In this document: positions 8,528 to 15,405 of the stretch, piece after piece
Position numbering within the stretch: position 1 is the first letter of the stretch
Layout of the letters: each line of letters starts with the position of its first letter
NCBI GenBank assembly: GCA_019155205.2
Contig: JAHNZQ020000181.1
Span: 964,866 to 980,270 of the forward strand
Direction: 5' to 3'
Length of the DNA: 15,405 nucleotides
From: Gracilaria vermiculophylla
Taxonomy: Eukaryota > Rhodophyta > Florideophyceae > Gracilariales > Gracilariaceae
Position numbers and translations under genes: made by a program
Notes under the pieces: generated by a model
What the model was told of the DNA's origin: nothing
The model's database searches: none
The model's input: only the letters and a program-made list of their open reading frames with translations

Positions 8528-8690
8528 GCATGTAGTTGGATCGCGGTGGCTCTAGCTTGAAGGGGATCCCGAGTATTTCACATAGCTTGGCGGCATCTAG
8601 GATACCTGCGGTGGAAGTGGGGGCTCCTTCATCGAGGATGGGATTTGGGTCTGGTTGGAGCGTATCAGATCCCTTTATTGAAAAAACCAA
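8427..8690 (-). pseudogene. Element A aspartic protease, N-terminal part
   Basis: These 87 codons are in the -1 frame relative to gag and overlap its last 16 bases at a T6 run on the coding strand (8681-8686). The active site reads ILDEGAPTST (about residues 18-27); classic copia has DSGA, so the Ser/Thr after the catalytic Asp is Glu here. HGWGHDCLGAKSIIASW follows. The true protease reading leaves this frame at an A6 run (8448-8453), where it passes to the integrase frame; beyond that the 8427 stop is an artefact. Two opposite one-base shifts thus bracket the protease. The enzyme would cleave the Gag-Pol polyprotein in the particle. Confidence 0.75.
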
Positions 8691-9943
8691 GATTTCTTGT
8701 CGTTATGATTATCGTCGTCTTTTTTGCTATTCTGCAAGGTTTCACGGACTACATCATCGATGCTGCGTGTTGTATTTCCGTTGTTGTCCTTTTGCTGTAA
8801 GTCTAGCGAATTCTTGATCTTGTTGAAGATGCACTCGGCGTCCGTCCACCAATGGCCAATCTGCTTGCACATCTTGCATCTTGAGTTTTTCTTGGGGCCC
8901 TCACCTGGTGATATGTACTTTCTGCGCTTTCCGTTTTCGGGACCTGTTCCGTGGTTTTGCGGTTTATTCTCGGTGTGCATTCGTTTACCAAGTAGAGAGC
9001 CTGTCTTAAGTTCGTTGCTGGGGAGGTCTCTTTTGGATGTATTTCCACCGACCTTGACTTCGATGATGGCTTCTATCGCGTCATCCAAGGTCAATCGAAT
9101 GCCGGACGTCTGAGTGATGTCACGGTCTGCTTCAATTCTGCGTTGCTTAGCGAATATTTCGCTGGCTTTCTTGAGATGGGTTAGTTTCCCATTGCTCTGT
9201 TCCTTCGTTAGCTCTTCGTTCTGCAAGGGGCCGGTCGAGGAACCCGGTTGGCATTTCTCGAGACATGCGTCGTGTTCTGTTCTCAGTTTTTTGAATAACT
9301 CTTGTGGTACACTGACCATTGGTTCTTCGGATATTCCTCTTTCCTTGGCTTTGGTGACCATTTGTGAAATCACCGTGTTGTAGGATTCATTCGGGAGGTT
9401 TGCATTCTCAAGAATTAGCATGGCAAAGTTCTGGCTATCTTGTTGAGAAGTCGTGTAGCTACAGTTATTGAGGTACCTACGAGCGATGGCTTCAAATCTG
9501 TTTGCGTATACGGCTGTGGACGCATTCTGTTCGCGTTTGCATCCGTAGACTTGCTTGAGCATTGAACCTAGTCTGCGTACAGTTTCTGTGACAGAGTCCT
9601 TGGCAATAAGTTCAATGATTTTCTCTAACGTTTCCATGGGATCGGTTTCTTGGTTCTCATCTGGTTCCAAAACGAACAGCCCGGCATCTGTGGCGCTGTC
9701 GATCTTTCCTGCGAACGATTCGTCTAATGACTGGTAGATAGTGATTCCCAGAGCATTGAAGGCGCTGACGGTTTTGGGGTCGCCACCACGTGCAAGTCTG
9801 CGGATGAATCGAGCCCAAGTGCGGATGCGCTCGCGCCATTGGAGCTTGTCACTGGTTGCTTTGAGTATTGGTGGCTCATACAATCTGCTTGGAGTTGAGC
9901 TATGGGCTGTGCCCATAACTGTGAAATGCTCGTGATTTTGCAT
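8675..9943 (-). CDS. gag: Element A Gag (nucleocapsid) protein
   Basis: This is an intact 422-codon frame and the only unbroken gene of element A. Its middle part is a helical, charged capsid-like region (for example EKIIELIAKDSVTETVRRLG and YANRFEAIARRYLNN), typical of copia Gag. A zinc knuckle lies at about 356-371 as C-X2-C-X4-H-X6-C; the standard form has X4 at the end, so the last spacing is unusual. The tail is rich in Lys, Asn and Asp. Gag forms the virus-like particle and packages the RNA. The ATG at 9943 lies inside the 5' LTR, 24 bases before its end, and the frame reads through the primer site. A second in-frame ATG at residue 10 lies within the primer site, so the real start could be either. 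Gag ends at TAA 8675 in the overlap with protease. Confidence 0.9.
   Translation of the reverse strand: MQNHEHFTVMGTAHSSTPSRLYEPPILKATSDKLQWRERIRTWARFIRRLARGGDPKTVSAFNALGITIYQSLDESFAGKIDSATDAGLFVLEPDENQETDPMETLEKIIELIAKDSVTETVRRLGSMLKQVYGCKREQNASTAVYANRFEAIARRYLNNCSYTTSQQDSQNFAMLILENANLPNESYNTVISQMVTKAKERGISEEPMVSVPQELFKKLRTEHDACLEKCQPGSSTGPLQNEELTKEQSNGKLTHLKKASEIFAKQRRIEADRDITQTSGIRLTLDDAIEAIIEVKVGGNTSKRDLPSNELKTGSLLGKRMHTENKPQNHGTGPENGKRRKYISPGEGPKKNSRCKMCKQIGHWWTDAECIFNKIKNSLDLQQKDNNGNTTRSIDDVVRETLQNSKKDDDNHNDKKSWFFQ
9901..9917. repeat. Palindrome over the element A primer site
   Basis: TATGGGC and GCCCATA form a perfect 7-bp inverted repeat around TGT. It covers most of the primer binding site, so the RNA could fold back on itself where the tRNA must anneal. 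Confidence 0.75.
9907..9919 (-). promoter_or_regulatory. Primer binding site of element A (tRNA-iMet internal type)
   Basis: On the coding strand GTTATGGGCACAG starts directly after the LTR. It matches the copia primer site GTTATGGGCCCAG at 12 of 13 positions, which is complementary to the anticodon stem-loop of initiator tRNA-Met. Priming would thus use an internal tRNA fragment, as established for Drosophila copia. Confidence 0.8.
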
Positions 9944-10378
9944 AGTTAAATACGCCCAGAGCTAACTCTACAAGCGAGGATACTGAGCACAATGCGCTCC
10001 CGAGAAGGCTGAGCTGCTCTCTTTCGGATGTTGCTTCTTTTTCTTGATGCCTATTTGGCTATGCCTGTGCTTCTGTTAAATACTGTTTTTTTGTGCCCTT
10101 TCGGTGGCTCGTTTGCCTGCTTTCTCTGTGCGTTGCTTTGCGGTCGTGGTCTTGGCTTATCCGTCTAGAGCTGTGTCTGTTTTACCTACATCCTGATAGT
10201 GTCGGTGCCCGGCGTCATGAGCTACTAGTGTTGGTGCTTCTCCGTGTGGAGCTGCCAGTGTTGGTGCTTCTTCGTGTGGAGCTGCCAGTGGTGCTTGTGC
10301 TTAGCAACCTTTGTAAGTTAAGGTTTATGCGTTTTGATTTTGCCTATTTTAATGCTATTAGTAGCTGATGCAATTACG
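9920..10378 (-). repeat. 5' LTR of element A
   Basis: This 459-bp copy drives element A. It ends in ...GCATTTCACA on the coding strand beside the primer site and begins CGTAATTG next to the right target duplication. TATTTAA occurs twice in the later part (coding strand of about 10075-10085 and 9944-9955) and could serve as a weak TATA box; no AATAAA is seen. It carries one fewer 30-bp unit than the 3' copy. Confidence 0.92.
10189..10300 (-). repeat. 30-bp tandem repeats in the 5' LTR U3 of element A
   Basis: Full units start at 10219 and 10249, with a degenerate unit at 10189 and a partial one at 10279. The missing unit relative to the 3' LTR is exactly 30 bp, so the two copies differ by gain or loss of one repeat. 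Confidence 0.85.
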
Positions 10379-10383
10379 ACTGT
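10379..10383. repeat. Target-site duplication of element A (right)
   Basis: ACTGT repeats 4787-4791 exactly and abuts the outer end of the 5' LTR. Confidence 0.85.
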
Positions 10384-10671
10384 GCAGAGGAGAGAAAATC
10401 GATCGGAAACCAGATTTTGGCAGAATCGGAAGGAATCAGAACTTTTCGAATACTCTTGTCCTGTACATCAGAAAATCGTTCAATATCGTTCACAATTGAA
10501 ATAACGAAAATCAGAAAAACCAGAAGTTTTTCAAAGTTCCTGTATTGGACAGTGAACCAACGTTGAAATTTATTTCGAACAAAACTCAAAGAAAATAGGT
10601 TTTGTCAATAACTGTACAAGGGACAGATAAATCTATTTATTGAAACAACTCGAGCACTTATTGGTGCAACT
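10384..10671 (+). other. Element B leader, part 2
   Basis: This is the continuation of the B untranslated leader after the A insertion, leading to the gag ATG at 10672. Together with part 1 the original leader was about 460 bp. No motif is recognised. Confidence 0.6.
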
Positions 10672-11430
10672 ATGGAAACAGAAAATAGAAGCACGTTCAA
10701 AATCGAGAAACTAAATGGAGAAAATTATTTTTCGTTGAAAGTTCGCATGACAAATTATCTAAAGAAAAAGGGTTATGGGAAAACAGCAAATGGAGAAGAA
10801 AATAAGGCTGTTCTAATTGAAAAAGCATTAGTTGATATTTGTTTATCAGTTGACGATAATCAAATAGTATATGTTGAATCCTGTAAAACTTGAACAAAAG
10901 TCTGGGAAATATTATCAGAAATTTACAAAAATAAAGGTGTGGCAAACAAAATGGATATTGAAGAACAATATCTATCTAAGAAGCTTTCAGAAAAAGAATC
11001 TGCAAAAGCACATATTGAAGAACTGAACCGTTTAAAGACAAAACTACAATAGCTTGGAATACAAAAGTCTAATGAAGAATACATAATGAGACTTTTAAGA
11101 AGTTTACCGAAAAGCTATGAAAGTCTGGTTGTGAGGTTGGAAATCTTCGCAGAAAATTTAAGTGTTGAAGAAATACAAGTTATAATACTACGTGAAGAAT
11201 CAAGGAAAAAGAAAAATGACTCATATGAAAGTTATGGCACACTATTACAAGGAAAGTCTCCTTACAAACAAAGACAGGGCTTCAATTTCAAATGCCATTA
11301 CTGTAAGAAAAAAGGTCACAATCTTGCCAATTGATGGAAACGCAAAACCGATCAAAATAAACCGTTCACCCAGAAAGGCACAGATAAAAACAGTGGAACA
11401 TTTTTAATGGCGAGTAATGGTCCGACATAA
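10672..11430 (+). pseudogene. Element B Gag, broken by stops
   Basis: The start ATG at 10672 opens a copia Gag: FKIEKLNGENYFSLKVRM (residues 9-26) is the conserved N-terminal block, where the usual Trp is Leu. The reading stays in one frame through TGA 10891, TAG 11050 and TGA 11332 to TAA 11428. RLLRSLPKSYESLV (from about 11089) is the conserved UBN2-type Gag block. A zinc knuckle CHYCKKKGHNLAN follows at about 11293-11331, and its last Cys position is the TGA at 11332. The product would coat the RNA in particles, but this copy cannot make it. Confidence 0.88.
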
Positions 11431-11775
11431 TTATTAAGAACATGTTACTTAGATTCTGGTGCATCATTTCATCTACAAAATGACCAAAACAGGTGTACAG
11501 AAAATAGTATTCAAAATTTTGACCCTATTGCAATACAGCTTGGAGATGGAACAACAGTGTACTCTACCATGAAAGGAAATGTTCATATGGAAATATTACA
11601 AAATGGAAAACTATTACCTGTACCAGTCCAAGATGTACTGTATGTGCCAGAAATTGCAACAAATATATTATCAATTAGGCAGATAGATGATAGAGGACAC
11701 AAAATCTATTTCAAGAATAGTTTATGCTCCGTAACAATGAAAACGTCAAAGAAAAAGGTTTTTTTTGCTTTTTAA
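11431..11775 (+). pseudogene. Element B aspartic protease
   Basis: In the same frame as gag, YLDSGASFHLQND (from about 11446) holds the copia protease active site DSGA, with Asp at 11452-11454. LYVPEIATNILSI (about 11639-11677) is the conserved second block just before the pre-integrase region. The frame ends at TAA 11773 within a T-rich run. The active site itself is intact. Confidence 0.88.
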
Positions 11776-12756
11776 AATCAGAAAAGACAATGGAACGTAT
11801 AGCTTTAAAAGCTTAAAGGTTATCACAGAGTTAAATTCAGCATATGCAGCCCTTTTTATGGACACAAATCTATAGCACGCAATACTGGGAAATCTCGGAA
11901 AAACGTTTTTGGACAAATACTTTTTAACCAAACGGCCCATGGTGTACCAGAAAAGTTTGAAAAGAAAAACTTAAGTCCATGCATAGGATGCGCTTCAGGA
12001 AAAATGACTTCAAAAACATTTAACGTCTTAAAAAATTGTCGTTCGAATGAAAAACTGGAACTCAAACATACAGACATATGTAGACCTATGAGTAATACAT
12101 CAAAAGAAGGAAAATTGTATTTCATTACTTTTATTGACGAGTTCACCAGAAAATCGTTCGTGAATTTTCTAAAATCCAAAACGGAAGCTTTGAAGACTAC
12201 AAAGAATTTTGACAACATGATCAAAAACCAAGAAGGAAGAACTGTGAAAAGAATCAAAAGAGACGCTGGAGAGGAATACATGTTTAAATCATTTCAAGAT
12301 TTTTAAAATGAAAAAGGAATAATCCATGAACCACCAGGATCCTACCAGCCTCAAGAGAACGTAATTGCAGAAAGATTAAACAGAACTCTTTGCGAAAATG
12401 CAAGATGTATGCTTTATTTCAAAATTATTTCCAAATGGTTTTGGGGAGAAGCAATTCAAACAGCAAATGAAATAAGTAATATTCGACCCACAAACATTCT
12501 TGCAAATTATATTCCATATCAAAAATGGTTTGGAAAAAAACCTGATGTATCTAATTTAGGTGTGTTTGGCTGCAAAGCTTATGTTCTTATACCAAATAGT
12601 CAGAGAAGCAAATGGGATGCAAAATCAAGAGTCTGCATATTCTTTGGATACGACAACAAAAATTATCGTTTTACGGATAGTGCAACAAAGAAGTTGATCA
12701 TAAGTGGTAAAGCAAAATTTATTCAAGATGAAATTGTGGAATCAAAAATCGTATAA
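11776..12756 (+). pseudogene. Element B integrase
   Basis: The pre-integrase zinc domain is scrambled by small indels between 11773 and 11900: an LWH-type motif is read in frame 2 near 11867 (with its Trp now TAG), and the CIGCASGKM pair of Cys is back in frame 1 near 11978. The core has all three acids: ELKHTD (about 12060), KRDAGEEY (about 12256) and NVIAERLNRT (about 12360), the last after TAA 12304. GVFGCKAYVLIP and SRVCIFFGY are the conserved C-terminal blocks. TAA at 12754 ends the open part. The enzyme family joins cDNA ends to host DNA. Confidence 0.88.
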
Positions 12757-13213
12757 ATATATCTTGATGGAAAAGAAGACACTGAAGAACAAAATTTACT
12801 AGAATCATACAGTTTGAACACTTCAAACGGTATAGAAATTAAGCAAAATGAAACAGAATCCGAAGAATATATGCATCAAGAACAACAGAATTTAAGGAGA
12901 AGCACGAGACTAAGAAAATCGCCGACATGGCTCACATACGAACATGTGGAAGCTCGAGAAAATACAAATTTGGGGGCGACTAGGATGCTTGCAGATCAAA
13001 CGGAACCTAAAACTTTTAAGGAAGCATTATTAGAAAACAATTCTAAATTATGGATAGAAGCTATGGAGAAATAAATGTAATCTCATTTTGAAAATGAAAC
13101 TTGGATCTTGATTCCTAAAACTTCTAACATGCATATTTTACAGCCTAAGTGGGTTTTTAAAATAAAACCAGAAACCAAAAATCAAGAACAAATATTTAAA
13201 GCCAGACTGGTGT
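12757..13213 (+). pseudogene. Element B reverse transcriptase, N-terminal part
   Basis: After an acidic linker comes RRSTRLRKSPTWL (about 12895-12935), the copia linker signature just ahead of the polymerase. FKEALLENNSKLWIEAMEK (about 13018-13071) starts the domain; TAA at 13072 and 13078 follow. LQPKWVFKIKPE and FKARLV lead into the fingers. The reading is cut at 13213 by the solo LTR insertion and resumes at 13774. Confidence 0.87.
13209..13213. repeat. Target-site duplication of the solo LTR (left)
   Basis: GGTGT here corresponds to GGAGT at 13769-13773, with four of five bases equal. Confidence 0.65.
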
Positions 13214-13768
13214 TGTGGTACTGTCAGTTCTTCTTTCGATGTAGTAGAGCACAACTTCCGTTAGGAGTTTTTGTTGACTCCAAAGGTGCGTGTTCCTGAA
13301 GGTGGTCTCCGGTACTCGCCGTCGCAAACCGGGGGCATTCTTAATGGGGATCCGGGAACACCAAGCGGAGGGAGAGGTTCACTGGGCGGGACAATGCTCC
13401 TACAGGCGCTGCTGTGATGCGACCTGGGGATCGGCGGCATAGAAACCTCAGGATGATCTACGAGAGTCTCCAACCAGAAAAGTAGATGAAGACTGAAGGG
13501 TGCTTGGTTTTACTTCCCCAGGGGTGGAGCTCGACCGACAGATTAAGTATCAAGCCGGGAGCCCGCCTCGGCAGGTCTCGCTACTGTAGTAATTACCCGC
13601 ACAAATTAACTATTATAGATATATATTCTACCGTCTCGTAAGGATACTGTGGCGCACGCGGGCAGGATTAAGGACCACGTGGCTCAATTAATAAAATACG
13701 AGCCCACTTTAGGAATATCACGCCATAAAGCCACACCACCATATTTACTTAGGAGCCACTGTACTACA
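13214..13768 (+). mobile_element. Solo LTR of a third retrotransposon family inside element B
   Basis: This 555-bp insertion starts TGTGGTACTGT and ends ACTGTACTACA, giving TGT...ACA ends and short imperfect inverted termini (TGTGGTAC against TGTAGTAC). It contains TATAGATATATA (about 13614) and AATAAA (13690-13695) on the plus strand and has no coding content. GGTGT/GGAGT flank it. Deleting it with one duplication copy joins the copia reading exactly in frame (GTG TGT GGA GAA). It differs in sequence and GC content from the A and B LTRs and from the candidate LTR at 2511. A solo LTR arises by recombination between the two LTRs of an element; a short non-autonomous element is an alternative. 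Confidence 0.75.
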
Positions 13769-13773
13769 GGAGT
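13769..13773. repeat. Target-site duplication of the solo LTR (right)
   Basis: GGAGT follows the terminal ACA of the inserted LTR and matches the left GGTGT at four of five positions. Confidence 0.65.
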
Positions 13774-14351
13774 GTGGAGAATATCAACAAAAATATGGAA
13801 TCGAGTATTTTGAAACATACGCACCTGTGGTAGTAATGGATTCATTGAGAACACTACTTGCTGTAGCTTTGAAAGAAAAAATGTTTATCAGGCAACTGGA
13901 TGTTGAAACGGCATTTTTAAATGGAGAACTTTATGAAAAAATATATGGAACAACTGGAAGGATTTATTGACATAAAAAATCCGCTTATGTTTGCAAACTT
14001 CCAAAGTCAATTTATGGCTCAAAGAAAGTACCGAGAGCTTTATAAATATAAATTACTGATGTACTGCAAAAAATGAATTTTAAAACACCTTCCGCATAGA
14101 AAGGAATCCTTTTTGGAATTCTGGAAAGAACTAAAATTTTTATCGCTCTATATGTTGATTATATTGTCATTGCCAGTGGATTAGAAGCTGCAATCTCTAC
14201 AGTGAAGCAAAAAGTATGTTCTGCGTATAACATGAAAAATCTTGGAAGCCTTTGACATCTCCTTGGCATAGAAATTGATTATCATCGAGAAAACGGTTTA
14301 ATGAAATAAAGCCAACAAACCTGTGCAACCCAGATTTTAAAAAGATTTAAT
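13774..14351 (+). pseudogene. Element B reverse transcriptase, catalytic part
   Basis: Reading resumes as YGIEYFETYAPVV (about 13788-13830), then RQLDVETAFLNGELYEK (about 13895-13940) with the first catalytic Asp. A small frame change near 13940 affects the MEQxEGF block. VCKLPKSIYGSKKVPRAL (about 13988-14040) is the LYGLKQAPR block. LYVDYIVIASG (14148-14180) is the YVDD box with the second Asp changed to Tyr (TAT 14160-14162). Further stops follow in NLGSL and after LMK. This polymerase could not work. Confidence 0.88.
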
Positions 14352-15095
14352 ATGGACTTTTGCAAGGGTATCAATACTCCAATGGAAGCAAACATTATTT
14401 TAAACCCTGCAGAAGAAAAGTGCACAAAAATGAATAATCCTTATCGAGAACTCATCGGATCGATTATGTATTTAATGCTTTGCAATAGACCAGACTTGCG
14501 TTTTGCCAATGTAATTTTAAGTCAATTTACAGAACAATACTCAGATGTTTACCGGAATGCATGTAAAAGGGTTTTACGCTATATACTGAAAACGAAAAAC
14601 TATTTTCTTCTATACCGTCGGACTTTGAACACAGCTTTAAAGGTATACAATGATTCAAGTTGGGGTAATACAATTAACAGAAAATCAATTTCTGGATATG
14701 CGACATTTTACGGGAATTCATTTTTATCGTGCAGTATTAGGAAACAAAATTGTGTGGCTCTATCAACGAAAGAGGCCGAACTAATCGCTCTAAATGAAGC
14801 TGTGAAAGAAGGACAGTAGCTTTCAAATTTACGGGAAGAACTTGAATAAAATTTTAGTCTGCCTTTTACAGTTTATGTAGATAATCAATCGACAATGCAA
14901 CTGTCTAAAAAAGAAGGTGGACACGGAAAATCAAAACACATTGAAATGCGCTACTTCTAGGTCCAAGATTGTTTGGAGAAAGATTACGTTCGATTGGAAT
15001 ACTGCCCTACAGAAAACATTATTGCGTATATTCTTACATAACCGTTGCCGAAAATCAAACACGAACTGTTTTCACCAGGTTTGAGACTCCAATAA
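14352..15095 (+). pseudogene. Element B reverse transcriptase end and RNase H
   Basis: NNPYRELIGSIMYLMLCNRPDL (from about 14434) is the copia connection block. RNase H has NDSSWGNTINRKSISGY, LSTKEAELIAL (about 14764-14795) and, after stops at 14817 and 14847, VYVDNQSTMQLSKK and KSKHIEMRYF, then the C-terminal PTENIIAYILT block that ends with TAA where copia has TKPL. The natural end of the polyprotein is TAA 15093-15095, ten bases before the polypurine tract. Confidence 0.9.
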
Positions 15096-15105
15096 CTTTC
15101 TACTT

Positions 15106-15114
15106 GAGGGGAAA
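15106..15114 (+). promoter_or_regulatory. Polypurine tract of element B
   Basis: GAGGGGAAA stands directly before the 3' LTR start and has the position and composition of the plus-strand primer. Confidence 0.75.
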
Positions 15115-15405
15115 TGGTGTAGAAGCAAGTAGAAGCTTGTTGAACAAAGTATACAGCTAGAAGGATCTGGAAGCTTCGAGAAGATTCTACAAAAGAACAC
15201 AATCTGCATTTTTATTGGTTATATTTGAAAAGACATAAAACTATACTATATAGTAGAAATGATGTAGGACACTATATATATGGAATGTACGGAGAACCTA
15301 CCGACAGTCCAGGCACTAGAGCAAGTGTCAGTCTCAACTAGAGCGTGCTGAGATGCAGAACGCAGTTGTCAGCCGCAGAGCTCGTACGTACTCGTGCCAA
15401 GTAGT
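15115..15405 (+). repeat. 3' LTR of element B (runs to the window end)
   Basis: It begins TGGTGTAGAAGC and aligns with 4328 onward at about 80 percent over U3, up to the TATA region (CTATATATATGG, about 15272-15283). The following R/U5-like part barely matches the 5' LTR apart from a short GGCACTA block. At about 280 bp, as for the 5' copy, the end should be near 15395; I cannot fix it. Confidence 0.78.

Larger units (their letters stand above)
4792..10378 (-). mobile_element. Ty1/copia retrotransposon A, full length, nested in element B
   Basis: This 5.59-kb element on the minus strand has LTRs at 9920-10378 (5') and 4792-5280 (3'), a tRNA-iMet-type primer site, one gag frame, then protease, integrase, reverse transcriptase and RNase H, and a polypurine tract. 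The order integrase before reverse transcriptase defines Ty1/copia. Motifs diverge from classic copia (VTDD instead of YVDD, LDEGA protease, RNase H ending in PADAVTKRNP), which suggests a divergent branch such as the GalEa-like group; that placement is from memory of the family and untested. LTRs are nearly identical, so insertion is recent, but pol carries three stops and two frameshifts. Confidence 0.93.
10384..15405 (+). mobile_element. Ty1/copia retrotransposon B, body and 3' LTR (left LTR at 4328)
   Basis: This is an old, AT-rich copia element on the plus strand, split by element A and by a solo LTR. Gag, protease, integrase, reverse transcriptase and RNase H follow in Ty1/copia order with classic arthropod-copia motifs. 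Nearly all of gag-pol stays in one frame (frame 1 to 13213, then the equivalent frame after the insertion), broken by at least a dozen stops and small indels near 11770-11900 and 13940. Its LTRs differ by about a fifth over U3, in line with long decay. The element probably runs past the window end. Confidence 0.9.

Noticed and set aside
8724..9113. Plus-strand frames opposite gag, protease, integrase and reverse transcriptase of A (also 6249-6878, 7833-8159, 5379-5666)
   Set aside because: They are shadows of the minus-strand polyprotein, which has the recognised motifs.
10373..10376. ATTA after GCA at both A LTRs, first taken as part of a target duplication with the LTR ending in GCA
   Set aside because: ATTA is present in both LTRs and the flanks do not match there; extending each LTR by six bases gives exact ACTGT duplications and abuts the polypurine tract.
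13261..13473. Minus-strand Pro/Ser-rich frame in the solo LTR
   Set aside because: No motif; the region behaves as an LTR with promoter and poly(A) signals on the plus strand.

Overview
The window is eukaryotic, transposon-rich DNA, most likely from an arthropod or a related invertebrate. This is inferred from a Tc1-type transposase and two copia-superfamily elements primed by an internal fragment of initiator tRNA-Met, as in Drosophila copia. I see no bacterial operon, tRNA, rRNA, CRISPR array or intact host gene. Almost all recognisable coding sequence is mobile-element sequence in different states of decay.

Layout. Bases 1-355 are the C-terminal end of a Tc1/mariner DD34E transposase whose last catalytic Glu is Lys. 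Bases 356-1040 are a GC-rich stretch I cannot classify. About 1044-2068 (+) is a broken protein-like region that I cannot name. About 2511-2922 is a candidate LTR with a TATA box and AATAAA, followed by a primer-binding-site-like sequence. Bases 2950-4327 hold nothing recognisable except one hairpin.

From 4328 to the window end there is a nest of three insertions. Element B is an old, AT-rich, plus-strand Ty1/copia element. Its 5' LTR is at 4328-~4607, its tRNA-iMet-type primer site is at 4608, gag-pol runs 10672-15095, the polypurine tract is at 15106 and the 3' LTR starts at 15115. Element A is a younger, more GC-balanced Ty1/copia element on the minus strand. It occupies 4792-10378, inserted in the leader of B between its LTR and gag, with a perfect 5-bp target duplication (ACTGT). 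A 555-bp solo LTR of a third family (13214-13768) sits in the reverse transcriptase of B, with a near-perfect target duplication (GGTGT/GGAGT). Taking that insertion out restores B's frame.

How they work. A and B each encode Gag, aspartic protease, integrase, reverse transcriptase and RNase H in the Ty1/copia order (integrase before reverse transcriptase). A has nearly identical LTRs (a few substitutions plus one 30-bp repeat unit), yet its pol carries three in-frame stops and two homopolymer frameshifts. It was either copied in trans or damaged very recently. Its Gag start lies inside the LTR and reads through the primer binding site, and its protease and polymerase motifs are atypical. B is riddled with stops and has lost key residues (YVDD to YVDY; the last zinc-knuckle Cys is a stop codon).
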